Source: Adineta steineri
Taxonomy: Eukaryota > Rotifera > Eurotatoria > Adinetida > Adinetidae
NCBI GenBank assembly: GCA_905250115.1
Contig: CAJNOI010000100.1
Span: 1 to 64,000, forward strand
Direction: 5' to 3'
Length of the DNA stretch: 64,000 nt
In this document: piece by piece, positions 10,058-20,768 of the stretch
Position numbering within the stretch: the first letter of the stretch is position 1
Layout of the letters: every line of letters begins with the position of its first letter
Notes under the pieces: model-generated
What the model was told of the DNA's origin: nothing
What the model saw: the letters and a program-made list of their open reading frames with translations, nothing else
Database searches by the model: none
Position numbers and translations under genes: made by a program

Positions 10058-10522
10058 GTCTGAATCAGTTTCACCTGTCGATGCAGAAGAGCTCACGCCA
10101 ATGAAGTTGCTTGTGTTTTCTGAATAAAAGTTGATGCCTGGAGTTTCGATAGTTATCGCGAGAGATATAAGAAAAAATAACGAAGCAGTAGTTGTCAGCG
10201 CGCAGATAAAGAAAAGAATTGTTTTTTTGCTTGTAGTGCAGGTATTTATTCTTGTTTTCGAATAAAAAAAAGGAACTTCTTCTTTTTCACTTTTATAAAT
10301 GATATGCAAACCACAAACAGACACAGTCGAGAGAAACTCCTGGATAAGGTCAATAAATCTCGTAAACAAACATTTACAAATAATGTATTGCATAAGTGCA
10401 TAGTATTCACCCTTCTTTATGGGGAACAGACGACGATATAATATAATAATAATAATAACGTCCCATAGGCTTATCGCCCTTAGGGGCCGGCCGCGGTTAT
10501 TATTAGAGTTTTCCACATGCAA
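10058..10522 (-). pseudogene. Possible N-terminal fragment of a type II membrane protein
   Basis: On the minus strand the frame encodes a basic stretch (TTSKK) followed by a strong hydrophobic segment (ILFFICALTTTASLFFLISLA), then a Ser/Thr-rich tail. This resembles the cytosol/membrane/extracellular start of bdelloid single-pass proteins, for example those carrying NHL repeats. The frame then runs into the F-box fragment without a plausible end, and no downstream domain is seen. It is probably a broken first exon. Coding status is uncertain. Confidence 0.3.
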
Positions 10523-10672
10523 CCGGGTTCTGTCGTCTTTTTCTTTTTACAGACGGCGGTATCTGCACCCTCTTCCGTCCAACATACTGACTAAAGATAA
10601 CCAGTATGAATGACTCATGTGGAATGAGTCATTTGAGACAACTTAGCCGTTAGTGACTTGTCCAGGGTCATT

Positions 10673-10749
10673 CCATGGATGATGTTACTGAGGTTTGAAC
10701 ACAGTACCTTGTGGATACGTGTCGAACAACGTAACCACTCAACCATGGC
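10673..10749 (-). repeat. tRNA-like element (tRNA pseudogene or SINE head)
   Basis: On the minus strand the sequence contains a box-A-like TGGTTGAGTGG and, about 40 bases later, a box-B-like TGTTCAAACC. CCATGG words at the two ends can pair as an acceptor stem, and TACTG/CAGTA can close an arm around the box-B loop. The arms are imperfect and I could not fit a full cloverleaf with an anticodon, so I do not call a functional tRNA. It sits between broken fragments. Confidence 0.35.
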
Positions 10750-11425
10750 GGCTTTTGAGACGACGATACAACTATCTATTAATTTGCAATACTATACACT
10801 AAACATGTCTATTCAATGTTTAAATGAAACTTCAAATGAAAGTTATTGTCATTGTGATGCATATTATCAGTATAACGAAAGAAACAGCAGACTTGAAGTA
10901 GCTCAAAATAATTTGAAGTCCAAAAGCTCACTATTCCCCTTTTGATTATCAGAGTATCGAGTGTGCCGAACTGATTGCAAGAAAACTTGTACGTCGTACG
11001 AATATTGATGTCTATCATATTTATATCCACTCTATAATATTAAATCAAAAATAACTTAAAAAATATGAAGAAATTAACCATAAATCATACAACAAATGAG
11101 AAAATCAGATTTTACTTTGATATAGTCACTAAATCATACTTGCATTTCTATATAATTTATAAACCGCATATGGATTGGTATGTTTCTGAGAGTCTGACGA
11201 GAAAAAGGAAAAGGAAAAGATAAAGTTTTACTTCGATATGAGTCACAAATCATACGTTAAATATAGAATAGTGTGTGACTTGAGAAAAACAGAAAAAGAT
11301 TAAGTTAGATAGAGTTTATGAGTCATATATGGATCGACATGATTCTGTAAATCCAGGAAAATATTGTATGTTAATTATATATATAATTTATAACTCATGT
11401 TTTCCGTTTTCCTAAGCTTACAGGA

Positions 11426-11428
<3 letters not shown>
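10750..11428. other. Intergenic DNA with a degenerate tandem repeat
   Basis: No gene is supported. From about 11095 to 11370 three loosely similar segments of roughly 100 bases follow one another. They share words such as ACTTTGATATAGTCAC, AAATCATAC and CATATGGAT. They look like an old tandem repeat. Confidence 0.35.

Positions 11429-11459
<31 letters not shown>
11429..11459. repeat. (TA)n microsatellite
   Basis: About fifteen uninterrupted TA dinucleotides, ending in ATG CAC. Confidence 0.9.
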
Positions 11460-11463
<4 letters not shown>

Positions 11464-11680
11464 GTTAATAGTGCTATCCCAACCTTTCCCTAGGTAAGTA
11501 AATTTGCGCTTATTAACTAAGTGTTAATAGCTTGAATTATTTTCGAAGCGAAACGATATAACTAAAGTGGTTGTGAGGTGAAGCTAAGAGAAAAATTATC
11601 TCTACTTTTCTTCATTTGCTAATACTTTTTCTATATAAGTTCTATTCTTTTCTTTTTAGATTTCACGCCCATTGATCATT

Positions 11681-12064
11681 ATGATGATGTTCTTTTTCAA
11701 CTATTTATTATTCGTATTGATTTCATTTCTTGAAAATGTCCATAGTGAAACGATTTTACCTTCTCCTAATGATAATTGCACTGTAGAATATGATGGACAT
11801 TTATTAGAAGAAGATCAAGTTATCGAAAAAAAAGGAAAACTTTACAAAGTGGAAGATTGTGCACTTCAACGAGCTTATAATGCATGTGTTATGTATTTGT
11901 TACAAATGGTTAGTATTGCTTGTGATGTTATTCAAAATGAAAAACATAAAGTGCCAAGTAAACGACGTGTTCGTAAATCTTTACGACGAAAATTGCTTAC
12001 TGAAGCTTGTTGTGAAACTCTATGTACTGTTGCTGAAATGATACGTTATTGTCCTTCACATTGA
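11681..12064 (+). CDS. Secreted insulin-like peptide precursor
   Basis: Encodes 127 aa from ATG 11681 (two further ATGs follow at once). Residues 1-22 form a signal peptide. The insulin signature is clear. Cys69 and Cys81 have the B-chain spacing C-x11-C. CCETLC plus Cys124 gives the A-chain pattern CC-x3-C-x8-C (Cys110, 111, 115, 124). Basic clusters SKRRVRK (93-99) and LRRK (101-104) would excise a short C-peptide and leave an A chain beginning LLTEACC. Two extra cysteines, 33 and 60, frame a segment before the B chain and may form an additional disulfide. As a secreted hormone it would act through a receptor tyrosine kinase (family knowledge). A CTTTTTAG acceptor at about 11650-11659 suggests a 5' UTR intron. 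The polyadenylation signal AATAAA is near 12176. Confidence 0.75.
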   Translation: MMMFFFNYLLFVLISFLENVHSETILPSPNDNCTVEYDGHLLEEDQVIEKKGKLYKVEDCALQRAYNACVMYLLQMVSIACDVIQNEKHKVPSKRRVRKSLRRKLLTEACCETLCTVAEMIRYCPSH

Positions 12065-12181
12065 AACAACATTATATTTGTACAATATCTTTATTATCAT
12101 GTAAATAGATCGATCTTCAACCAAAAAGAGACACGATTTTGTATAACGAAGTTGTATTTTATCTTTCATTTAATTAATAAA

Positions 12182-12226
12182 CTTGAGGGTGGATGTAGAT
12201 ATTCTGATACACACTACAATACCACT
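12182..12226. repeat. Telomere-like hairpin 2 (weak)
   Basis: CTTGAGGGTGGATGTAG followed by ACACACTACAATACC. The left arm and CTTGAG boundary fit the dispersed hairpin family; the right arm is decayed. It lies about 120 bp after the insulin-like stop codon. Confidence 0.35.
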
Positions 12227-12884
12227 ATGCAACAGTGATAACAATAATTAAACTTATTTATTTTAAATATAAGTGTTGATGAGAGTTAATAGTTCTTTAT
12301 TGAATAATCTCATGATGGCATTGCCGAGAAACATTTATCTAGCTCATAGAAAAAGCAATATTTTTAGAAGAAATATGTCCAGATCAATGTCCGAGTTCTT
12401 AAATAAAATATCAAAAAAAGCAAGTGTACTGAAGAGAAGAGCAACGGCAACAATTAATATCTCAGGTGATTCATTCCGACCGAAAACTATTGGATACGAT
12501 GTCGAAATACATCAGGAATTAGCAGGAAACTCAGGAAAATCCGATAGAATCCGGTCCGGATTATGCCAAAATCCTAACAAACGGATTCCGACTCGGATTA
12601 TGTCGGGAAGGATTCGACTGTTTTTCATTGGATACCAGTATATTAATAAAACATTCGGTGATAATTGCTTTAACCACGCAAATATGATCGTTAAATTTAA
12701 CACAATTTTCTAGTTTTCGAAGCCCAGCTGTCTCAAATCATATGATTTCAGTACCTCTTTCTTTTCATTCCCCACAATTGCTTATGTAATTCGCATAAAA
12801 ATCATGTAATCTTGCAAGATTACTATGTAATTCATAAAGATTACCAAGTAATTACCTACGATTACATTGTATTTCACCAAAAGG

Positions 12885-12952
12885 CTGTGGGTGTGGATGT
12901 CTCTACTCGTAACTATAGCCCATACAGACTCACCCACACCCACACCCACTCC
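12885..12952. repeat. Telomere-like hairpin 3
   Basis: CTGTGGGTGTGGATG at the left pairs with CACCCACACCCACACCC at the right across a loop of about 35 bases. The right arm alone holds three CCCACA-type units. Confidence 0.75.
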
Positions 12953-13095
12953 ATTTAAAATCAATATTGAATGGATTAATTATGTTTTGATGATAATCAC
13001 GTAGAAACTATGACGCATAATATTATCACAAGCTGCTATAAATACAGATGAATGATGAGAAGAAAAACCAAGGGGGAAACAGCTGATTAGGAAAT

Positions 13096-13340
13096 CGCTA
13101 ATCACTCTTAATCATCCCTAATCACTCATAATCACCCTTAATCATCCCTAATCATCTATAATCATCCTTAATCATTCATAATCACCCTTAATCAATCCTA
13201 ATCACTCCTAATCACTATTAATCATTATTAATCACTATTAATCATTATTAATCACTATTAATCATTATTAATCACTATTAATCATTATTAATCACTATTA
13301 ATCATTATTAATCACTATTAATCACTGCTAATCAGTCTTA
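13096..13340. repeat. 10-bp tandem array, left subterminal
   Basis: Around 24 copies of a decamer TAATCACTAT with variants (CCCT, CCTT, TGCT in the last four positions). The core AATCA is invariant in almost every unit. It lies directly inside the left inverted repeat of the 3.56-kb element. Regular subterminal repeats are where many transposases bind (inference). Confidence 0.8.
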
Positions 13341-13848
13341 GTTCAGTATAATGGATAATATTATAAAAGAGATTCTTCATCAAACAGAAGTTTCTTCTGT
13401 TTAAATATGTATACCAATATATTGTTAATACGAAAACACTTTTCATAGAACTATTTATCTAATAAATATTCAAGCTTCCTAGTGAAAAATTTACTTGATT
13501 AAAATTAATTAAAATTTCAAAATCCTATAAAAATAATCATAATCACAAATCTGATTTTTCTGCAACAAAATCAAAACTAAAATCGATTGAAATCCAGTTA
13601 TTTGCTGATTAAAATCGAATTATAATCGATTGCAATCAAATTATAATCAATTTTTGTTCGATTAAAATTAACGAAAAATCCGATTATAACTAATTATAAT
13701 TTCGATTTTTTTGCAGAAAAATCTAATTAATAATCGTGATTAAGACTAATTTCTAATCGATTTCAATCAACATAAAAACTCAACTTTTGCTTGATTTTAA
13801 TCAAAATTTTAATTCCTAGCTTATTCAATTCCGTTGAACAAAAAACTG

Positions 13849-15010
13849 ATGTGATTATTCATCTCGAAACTCTTCTTTGTATAAAGAAGCATATGTATTG
13901 AGATTCTCATGCTCAAACAGAATATGCAGATTAGGTGTAGGTTATCGTGACTTACGATATTCCGCAATTCGTCTTCAGTAGCTAAGCTTATATGGAATGG
14001 TACCCTTGACATTTTTAATATACTATAGAAGTTACGGAAAGTCTTTTTCACGTATCATTTGTGGAATGTAAGCTAATTAATATGACCCACTCAACGTTTT
14101 ATTATATACAAATGCTTCACTGTCAAGATATAATATACTTTGAAAGTAAACCTATAGTTTTTGACCAATCAAAAAATTGTATATAATAAAATTTTAACTG
14201 GATCATATTAATTACCTAACCTTCCATAAGTGATACGTGAAAAAGACTTCCACTAACTTCTACTCTGAAAAAAATAAAGGAGCTTTCCCGAACCCCACAA
14301 AAGATTCTGTGGAAGACCAAAAGCTTCCATTTGTGTCATAAGTTTAAAAAAAACGAACATCAAAATCGACAGAATCGTCAATGATTCTGAATTGTATTCC
14401 CCGGGCCGAACCCCCTTCTACAGAACCTTTTTTTTTGAGTTGCGTAAAGCAAAAAAGGGTTTTATAGAAAGATTCGAGACTTTCGAAGGTTTATATTATG
14501 TCCTGCAAGCCATCATGGTTCAGTGTGAAACCATTGGAATTCAGTATAAAACCATCAGAGTTCCGTACCGAACCATAATGGTTTTGCAGGATTTAATATA
14601 AACCTTCGAAATTCTCGGACTTTTCTACGGAACCCTTTTTTGCTTTATGGAACTCAAAAAAAGGTTATCTAAAGGAGGGTTCGGCTCGGGGATACAATTC
14701 AGAACCATTGATGGTTCTGTCGATTTGAAGTTCGCTTTTTTGGAACTTATGACACAAATGTAAGCTTTTGGTCTTCCACAGAACGTTTTGCCGGGGTTCG
14801 CGATTCGCGAAAGCTCCTTTATTTTTTTCAGAGTATAGTATATGAAAAAAGTCAAGGGTACCATTCCATATAATCTTAGCTACTGAATACGAATTGCGAA
14901 ATATCTTAAGTCACGATGACCTACACCTAATCTGGATGTTCTGTATGAGCGTGAGAATCTCAATACAGATGTTTCCTTATATGAAGAAGGGTTCTGAGAA
15001 GAGTATCAAA
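13849..15010. repeat. 1.2-kb palindrome (foldback) inside the large element
   Basis: The left arm (about 13849-14027 and 14263-14525) and the right arm (about 14545-15010) are imperfect reverse complements along their whole length. Examples are GGAATGGTACCCTTGAC at 13994-14010 against GTCAAGGGTACCATTCC at 14851-14867, and the arm near 14275-14400 against 14700-14835. The left arm is interrupted by a 233-bp MITE that the right arm lacks. No coding sequence is credible here. It is probably a foldback element or an inverted duplication inside the transposon. Confidence 0.75.
14028..14260. mobile_element. Tc1/mariner-type MITE with TA target duplication
   Basis: The inverted ends are GAAGTTACGGAAAGTC and the complement of GACTTCCACTAACTTC; the arms extend about 75 bp. 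TA dinucleotides flank it (14026-14027, 14261-14262). The matching position in the other palindrome arm (about 14832-14845) has a single TA and no insertion. That is a natural empty site and fixes the boundaries. Confidence 0.85.
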
Positions 15011-15080
15011 TCAATTTTTAATTAATTGCCTTTTAACTAACTGTAGAGCTATATGTTATAGTCGAATAATTCTATATTAA

Positions 15081-15592
15081 CACTTTCACTATCCCCATAC
15101 AAAAAAAAATGAGTATTTGTCCTACGTCCATTTTTTATCTTTTTCTTAATTTTAAAATATATTATTTTTGAAGTGTATTACTTTTATATACCACAAAAAT
15201 AAGGTTTAAACATATGTTCGATGTTTTTTTTCATGCAACACGTATGATTCAATTGTCTCTCCTAGAATAACACTGAACTAACTTTATTGGAGAAACGATG
15301 ATTATATACATAAACGAGCTAGGAAGTACCAAACATTCCAGAAATAAAAGCAAAGCGCTATATTTTTCAGGATTTTATTATGCCCAGTGCATCGTATGTG
15401 ATTCAACTTAAAACTAGAATATTTCTTTACATCGTACCGATACATTCCAATAGTCTAAATGCAGTCACCTAGTTGCGTTTAACAAATTCTAGCTTCAAAA
15501 ATAATATGCAGCGCATGCATCATATGTGATGCACGGGACGTCTCAGTCCAAAGTATCGTGCATCGCATATGATGCACCGAGGAGTGAAAGTG
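15081..15592. mobile_element. TTAA-flanked MITE (piggyBac/Kolobok-like)
   Basis: Short inverted termini CACTTTCACT start at 15081 and end at 15592. Both sides carry TTAA (15077-15080 and 15593-15596), the target site duplicated by piggyBac- and Kolobok-type transposases. Inside, GTGCATCGTATGTGAT (about 15388) and two inverted words around 15507-15576 (GCATCATATGTGATGCAC, GTGCATCGCATATGATGCAC) form hairpins near the right end. No transposase is encoded. Confidence 0.7.
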
Positions 15593-16039
15593 TTAAAATA
15601 TATGAACATATGATATTCAACTAACCTAAACTCAATGGAAAAATCAGTTTTAATCAATTACTATTTACTTAACTATACGAAAAAGTAATATTCTCCAATG
15701 GTCCTATGTAAAAGTATATTAATATAAGATATCCGTCTAAACAATCAGACTAGCATGTACCCAAGAGTGTTGTTGTCTCTTCAGTCACTGTGAATTTAAT
15801 AGGTATTTGGAAATCATAATATTATATAAGAAAAGTACTTAAAACCAATCAACTGATCACCCATAATCCTGTTCTGTCATTCACTACTCGACAATCAATC
15901 GATAATCCCCAAATCAGATTTAGTTTAGTTTAAATTTTAATCGATTTCTCAAATTTTAGTCGATTTTGAAATCTCAGTCTGGTTTAGTATAAGATAATCG
16001 AATGTAATTAATTAAAATTATGAAATCGGATTTAATGTA

Positions 16040-16101
16040 GGGTGTGGGTGTGCTTGTCTATCATCTTATAACCTTCGTACAGTCTCACACACACCCACCC
16101 T
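16040..16101. repeat. Telomere-like hairpin 4
   Basis: GGGTGTGGGTGTG pairs with CACACACACCCACCC across about 35 bases of unrelated loop. It lies inside the large transposon. Confidence 0.75.
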
Positions 16102-16419
16102 CAAAGCTATCACGAATTATTCAAACAAAAAAAAAGATAGATTGTTTCCTTTTCTTTGTGTAAACGTTTTCTTGAGATTAGATATATATGTATTTGTTGA
16201 TAGTTCGTGTTGCTTTTTCTCTATATCCATAGATTGAAAAACAATACAAAAAGAGTTAATTCAAAAGCTTCGAGAAAATTAAGATAGGTAATGATATCTT
16301 ATGGCAACATAGTCTACTAAATGGCTTAAAACAGTTTCCTTTTGTGTATACAACGCAAAAAAAGAAGTATAGATACATAAAATAATATACGACTTTGATT
16401 CCTTTCTCTGATCAACTCC

Positions 16420-16605
16420 AATTACTCATAATCACTGCTAATCACCCCTAATCACTGTTAATCAATCCTAATCACTACTAATCAATTCTAATCAACCCTA
16501 ATCACCGCTAATCACTATTAATCACTATTAATCACTGCTAATCACTATTAATCACTGCTAATCACTATTAATCACTATTAATCACTGCTAATCACCTCTA
16601 ATCAA
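16420..16605. repeat. 10-bp tandem array, right subterminal
   Basis: About 18 copies of TAATCACTAT-type decamers, in the same orientation as the left array, ending just before the right inverted repeat of the 3.56-kb element. A direct rather than inverted arrangement of the two arrays is unusual for a structure bounded by inverted repeats. Confidence 0.8.
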
Positions 16606-16661
16606 ATAATCAGCTGTTTCCCCCTTGAGAAAAACGCCATATACTGCATGCAAGTTTCGGT

Positions 16662-18687
16662 ATGATTATGCAAGCAACAATAACTTGTTTCGTATTATTT
16701 GTTCTTTTGTCTAACATCTACGCTCAATTCTCTCCTGACAATGGTCAAATTCTCGTTAACAATCCAGATCCTTCTGAACATCTAGTACGCAGTGGTGGAG
16801 AAACTGCAGCTGCCAATGAACAAACTATGTTGAAACATATTGGCAAAGTTACTTACAAGAGTCCAGCATCCCGACCCATAGATCAGAAACGAAGTCGTCG
16901 ACAAAAAAGAGAACAACCGGATAGTTGTACTAAATCTTTATACGATGATTTTTATTAATATGAATTGATTTCGTATAGTTTTCGTTCACCAGCCGCGGAT
17001 ACATTCGGCTATTCAAAAGCTCTTTGATAACTTCAATAATGATAATACTCATACTAAGGTGCACATACTTTTTCGCGAGTACGAACCATTCAATAATCAT
17101 TACTCAACATTCGGCAAATTCTCAAACTACATTTCGGCGCTCAACACTCATCGAGAACCAATGAATGCCGAACGACGTCAGACACTCATTGCTGACTATG
17201 GAGCTGAAATATTAGAAGAGTTTTGGCTAACCAATTCCATGTATGTAAACATGCTAGTAAAAGACATCAAACGATATGCACGTGAACAGCAACATCATTA
17301 CATTCTTCTTCATCCTGGTCATGAAGAAGGTGGTATATGGGGATTACAAGATATAAGTGTAGCACGTCAAGCTATTGGTAGTGACTGGCTCTACAATGCT
17401 CAATCTTCTCTAACCAATTCTGAAGAATGTATAGCATTAATTGATACAGGTGTACGAAAAACTCATACCATATTCAACTCACCAAATAGAATCAATCGTA
17501 CAGTTGATTGTGTCTATGGTGGTCCTTCATGTGCAGATACTAATGTAAACCCGACACTGTATGATGCTGACGATGATTGTGCCTCTCATGGAACTGCGGT
17601 AGCCAGTGTTATTTTAGTCAATTCGAAAGCTGGAGATTCGCTACATGGAATTTCACCAGCTTGTATTAATTCTTATAAAGTCTTTCAGACAGTGCACTCA
17701 TCGGGTAGTTCAACCTGTACATATTCCTTGTACAGCACATGGGCTGTTACTGCTATTCAAGCAGCTTTAGCTAATGGAGATCGAATGATCAATTTGTCAC
17801 TTTATACTAACTGTCTCGATCAATCGGTGTGCGACATTACCTATGCAGCTGATGCTGCCCTATGATTTAGGCGCTATCATCTTTGTTGCATCGGGCAATG
17901 ATGCTACTCAAGGTCAACAAAAAGCACCAGCACATTCTAGCAAAGTTTTGACTGTCGGAGTGGTAGATTTACTCAACTTAACATATACAGCTTCGTACCA
18001 AGCCTCGGGACCAACTTCTGATGGTCGAATCAAGCCTGAACTCCAAGCTCCATCTGGTCTTTATACTGCCTACAATGGATGTGGTGGTGCAGGAAATTGG
18101 TGTCCAATAAATAACAATGGAACAAACAGTGGCTTCTAGACAGTCGATGGAACATCAATTTCAATACGAATAGTCACCGGTGCTGAATATATATGCTCAA
18201 GAAAGAACTTATCAGTTATGGTGTTGCCAATCCTCAGCCTTGTCTAATCTATTCATGGATTTTAACATTAGCAAATGGTTTACAAGTAACAAATACTACT
18301 GGAGCAGGTCTTATTTCACTTGGTTGACGACAATGTACATTCATGTGGCAAATATTATCTGCTAATCAGTATATCGAAAACAACTTTGTTACTGATTCGG
18401 CAAGCGACTCCTATGGATCGAAAAGAATGGATGTAGTTGTATGGTGGCCAGAAGCCAGTGCACAAACTGTTCGTAATCAAATGTCACTCAAACTGAAAAG
18501 TCCTCAGAATGTTGTACTTGCTCAAGCAAACACACCTCAACAAGTATGGCAAAAAATTACTTATGTACAACCAGGAAATACACTAATACCTAGTGGTTCA
18601 TATACCATTCGTATTGATGTAGGTACTCTTCAACCAACAGCAAGTAATGTGCGTCTTTTTCTCACTGCCTGTACTCGACCAGAATAA
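16662..18687 (+). pseudogene. Subtilisin-like (S8) secreted protease, frameshifted
   Basis: ATG 16662 opens a signal peptide (ITCFVLFVLLSNIYA) and a pro-region ending in a basic RSRRQKR site at a dibasic processing position. The catalytic domain is complete but spread over several frames: Asp in ALIDTG (codon 17443-17445), His in SHGTAVAS (17587-17589), the oxyanion Asn in VASGND, and Ser in DGTSIS (18155-18157). Disruptions: a stop and frame change near 16957, a frameshift near 17860, an in-frame TAG at 18136-18138, and further shifts before the C-terminal domain that ends TACTRPE at 18687. These positions do not look like introns. The frames are otherwise well preserved, so inactivation seems recent. 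The large transposon sits immediately upstream. Confidence 0.75.
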
Positions 18688-18888
18688 ATGACTTATTCAT
18701 TTTTTTTCTATCATTCTATTCTATTCTATTCATATATCTACATATTTAACCTTGATTTTCATTTTTATCTTAAAAGACTTTCACTCAATAAACTATTACT
18801 TTTAATAAATCAATTTAAAACTCAAATCAATATGAAGGGTTGAGGCTTTCATCTCTCATGCATTTCAAGGTATGAATAATATTTTAGA
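18688..18888. other. 3' flank of the subtilisin-like gene
   Basis: AT-rich. ATTCT repeats at about 18712-18730 and an AATAAA at about 18787 could be the polyadenylation signal of the gene when it was intact. Confidence 0.4.
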
Positions 18889-18986
18889 TGTGGGTGGATA
18901 AGCAAATGTCATTCACCTTGAATTCGAAATATGATTAAAGAGCGTTCTACGAGGGTGCGAGTAATGAAGGACCACACCCACCCTCA
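18889..18986. repeat. Telomere-like hairpin 5
   Basis: ATGTGGGTGGATA at the left pairs with the complement CCACACCCACCC at the right end, followed by TCAA. The loop is longer than usual and holds a second GAGGGTGCGAG, so this may be two units merged. Confidence 0.6.
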
Positions 18987-19005
18987 ATTAATTTTATTTG
19001 TGGTG

Positions 19006-19173
19006 CTAATTTTGATAAAGTAAATACAAATCAATTATTAACTCTATTGAATAGTATTCATTCAAATGATGGTTTACCGGAGACAAGTCATAAACTATGG
19101 GAACGAGTTGGAATTGGTTTTTTATTCGAAAGTGATATATATATTGTACTATTTGTAACTGACAACTATTGAA
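19006..19173 (+). pseudogene. Short coding fragment of unknown family, cut at a telomere-like hairpin
   Basis: Immediately after hairpin 5 an open frame reads NQLLTLLNSIHSNDGLPE and then HKLWERVGIGFLFES, up to a stop near 19173. The composition is protein-like and ends naturally, but the beginning is missing: the coding character starts within about 20 bases of the hairpin. I do not recognise the family. Confidence 0.35.
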
Positions 19174-19368
19174 GTTTGCCAGTAAGTATGAATAGTTTGT
19201 CGATATTTTGTCATATGAAATTTTGTTAAAAAGATGTTTAATTGCTTCTATCATTTTCAGATTTCAGATTTCAGTTATATACATATGACAAAAAAATCAT
19301 CTAAAAACAAGTTACATATAACAGTACAAATCAAGTCGATGAATCATGTATTACTAACAACAACATGA

Positions 19369-19424
19369 GAATGTGTGTGAGTGTAGCTCTTTGGCCTCTT
19401 ATCTTGCATTCACCCACACCCTGG
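19369..19424. repeat. Telomere-like hairpin 6
   Basis: GAATGTGTGTGAGTGTAG at the left and CATTCACCCACACCC at the right, separated by a loop of about 22 bases. Confidence 0.6.
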
Positions 19425-19444
19425 TTTTCATCTTTAAAAGACAT

Positions 19445-20135
19445 AATTCCTTAGGCGTCTCGGACATCTTCGTGCGAGCGAAAATTTTAGTATGTTCCTT
19501 CGGATCAGCAAGATTTACAGACGACGCTTCTCGATATATTCCCAGATATTAGCGATTTATTTACTATAAAATGGGGTAAAAAAGGCTACTATATATATAT
19601 TGCAAAGAACCATGCTTTGCTACCATTGTTCTGGATGGACATCAAAAATCAACACGAAGAGTTTATGCAATAAAAATCATATCTATTCCTAGCATCGATA
19701 GATTTATTCGTGACGTCAAAGTAGGATGCTCTGCTACATCTAGGTATAAGAGTAGAAGATATCATGAACATTCCTCAACAAACACTGATGATAACAATTT
19801 CGATTTTATCTTCGATGTAAAACATTAAATTCATTACAATACAAACGTATATTGCATCGTAGCAGCAGCTTACAATTACGGATTTGTCTGCAATATTTAT
19901 CAATTATTTGGATGTGAATCTGTTATACAAATATATAACTTTGTCTACAAGACAAAAGTTAGAAGGACTCACAATTTTTTGTGATAAACTGCACTATCGA
20001 AATCATACAGATCTTTATTGAACTTTACTAAAAGAAAAAAGATCAACTGTCAAACGTGGAAGAACAAGTAAAAAACTTTTAGGTTTGTTAAATGTTCATA
20101 AAGTACCTTTATTTGATCATGTACTATGCTACTAA
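19445..20135 (+). pseudogene. Decayed transposon-associated coding remnant (CxC/KDZ-like)
   Basis: Shifted frames give coherent pieces: IFPDISDLFTIKWGKKG (about 19535-19590), KEPCFATIVLDGHQKSTRR (about 19608-19665), then VKVGCSATSRYKSRRYHEH (about 19718-19775), and finally LEGLTIFCDKLHYRNHTDLY (about 19960-20020). The pattern C-x-x-[IV]VLDG-x-x-K followed by GC...H resembles the cysteine-cluster modules linked to KDZ transposases. This is from memory and uncertain. Many frame changes show it is dead. Confidence 0.3.
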
Positions 20136-20768
20136 CTGATCTCTGTTCATTCTCATCAATTTGTTGTTGTTCGTTTCTTCTTTATTTGTTCATTTCTGTG
20201 TGTTGTCTTACTTTTTCTCTTTTTTTTCTGTAATTTAATTCTGTGGCTCTTTTTTTATTTCACAGCTAAAACTAACATATATATATAGCTTTTTTTGTAA
20301 CATTTGCCTCAAAGACGATATTTCGTCTAAGGCATCGAAAGTGAGGATTGCTAAACCATACACACTTCATATTATTTTGAATAAAACAATTAAAATTAAA
20401 ATAAATCATGTAGATCTTAGGTGTCATCAAAATACTAATCCATATATATATCGTTAGAGGTTTCAACGAATCTACTTTTTTAAAATTTATATCTGTCTTC
20501 TTTGAGATTTATTCAATAGTAATAAATATGATAACAAGAACTATATTATTTTAAGTTGATATTATAAAAATCTAGTACAATACAGTTTTATCTATACTTT
20601 GGTTTGTCGTGAATTGTGTAATTTTAATTGTCTTTAAAAAAAGATATTTGTCAGCACTCTTATAGATTTTATCTTGTTTTGTTTTTGCAAAGTGCATATA
20701 CTGATTGTTTGTAGTTATTAATACCTTTTGATAAAAAAACTGCAAAATGTTGTAATCTTTCTATTGAC
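20136..20768. other. AT-rich non-coding DNA
   Basis: T-rich strings, no convincing reading frame, no repeat of note. Confidence 0.5.

Larger units (their letters stand above)
13069..16627. mobile_element. 3.56-kb non-autonomous DNA transposon with nested insertions
   Basis: Perfect 21-bp terminal inverted repeats begin CAAGGGGGAAACAGCTGATT (13069 onward) and end with the complement at 16627. They are flanked by a perfect 8-bp direct repeat AGAAAAAC (13061-13068 and 16628-16635). An 8-bp duplication suggests hAT or a related superfamily; the CAAGGGGG end is not a textbook hAT end. Just inside each end lies a tandem array of roughly 10-bp TAATCACTAT units in the same orientation. The interior holds a 1.2-kb palindrome, a Tc1-type MITE and a TTAA-type MITE, but no transposase. 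The right end lies only 27 bp (TSD included) before the start of a subtilisin-like gene. Confidence 0.85.

Noticed and set aside
10673..10749. Functional tRNA gene
   Set aside because: Box A and B are recognisable but no anticodon arm of correct geometry could be fitted, so it is listed only as tRNA-like.
12279..12713. 146-codon frame with a basic N-terminus
   Set aside because: No domain, no splice context; its C-terminal third is made of GGATTCCG-type words also seen in non-coding DNA near 32.0 and 36.4 kb.
13096..13340. CRISPR-like regular array
   Set aside because: The unit is only about 10 bp with no spacers, the genome is eukaryotic and the array lies inside a transposon end.
16662..18687. 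Programmed frameshifting in the subtilisin-like gene
   Set aside because: Several shifts in different directions plus an in-frame TAG, without a slippery site at each; decay or sequencing error is simpler.
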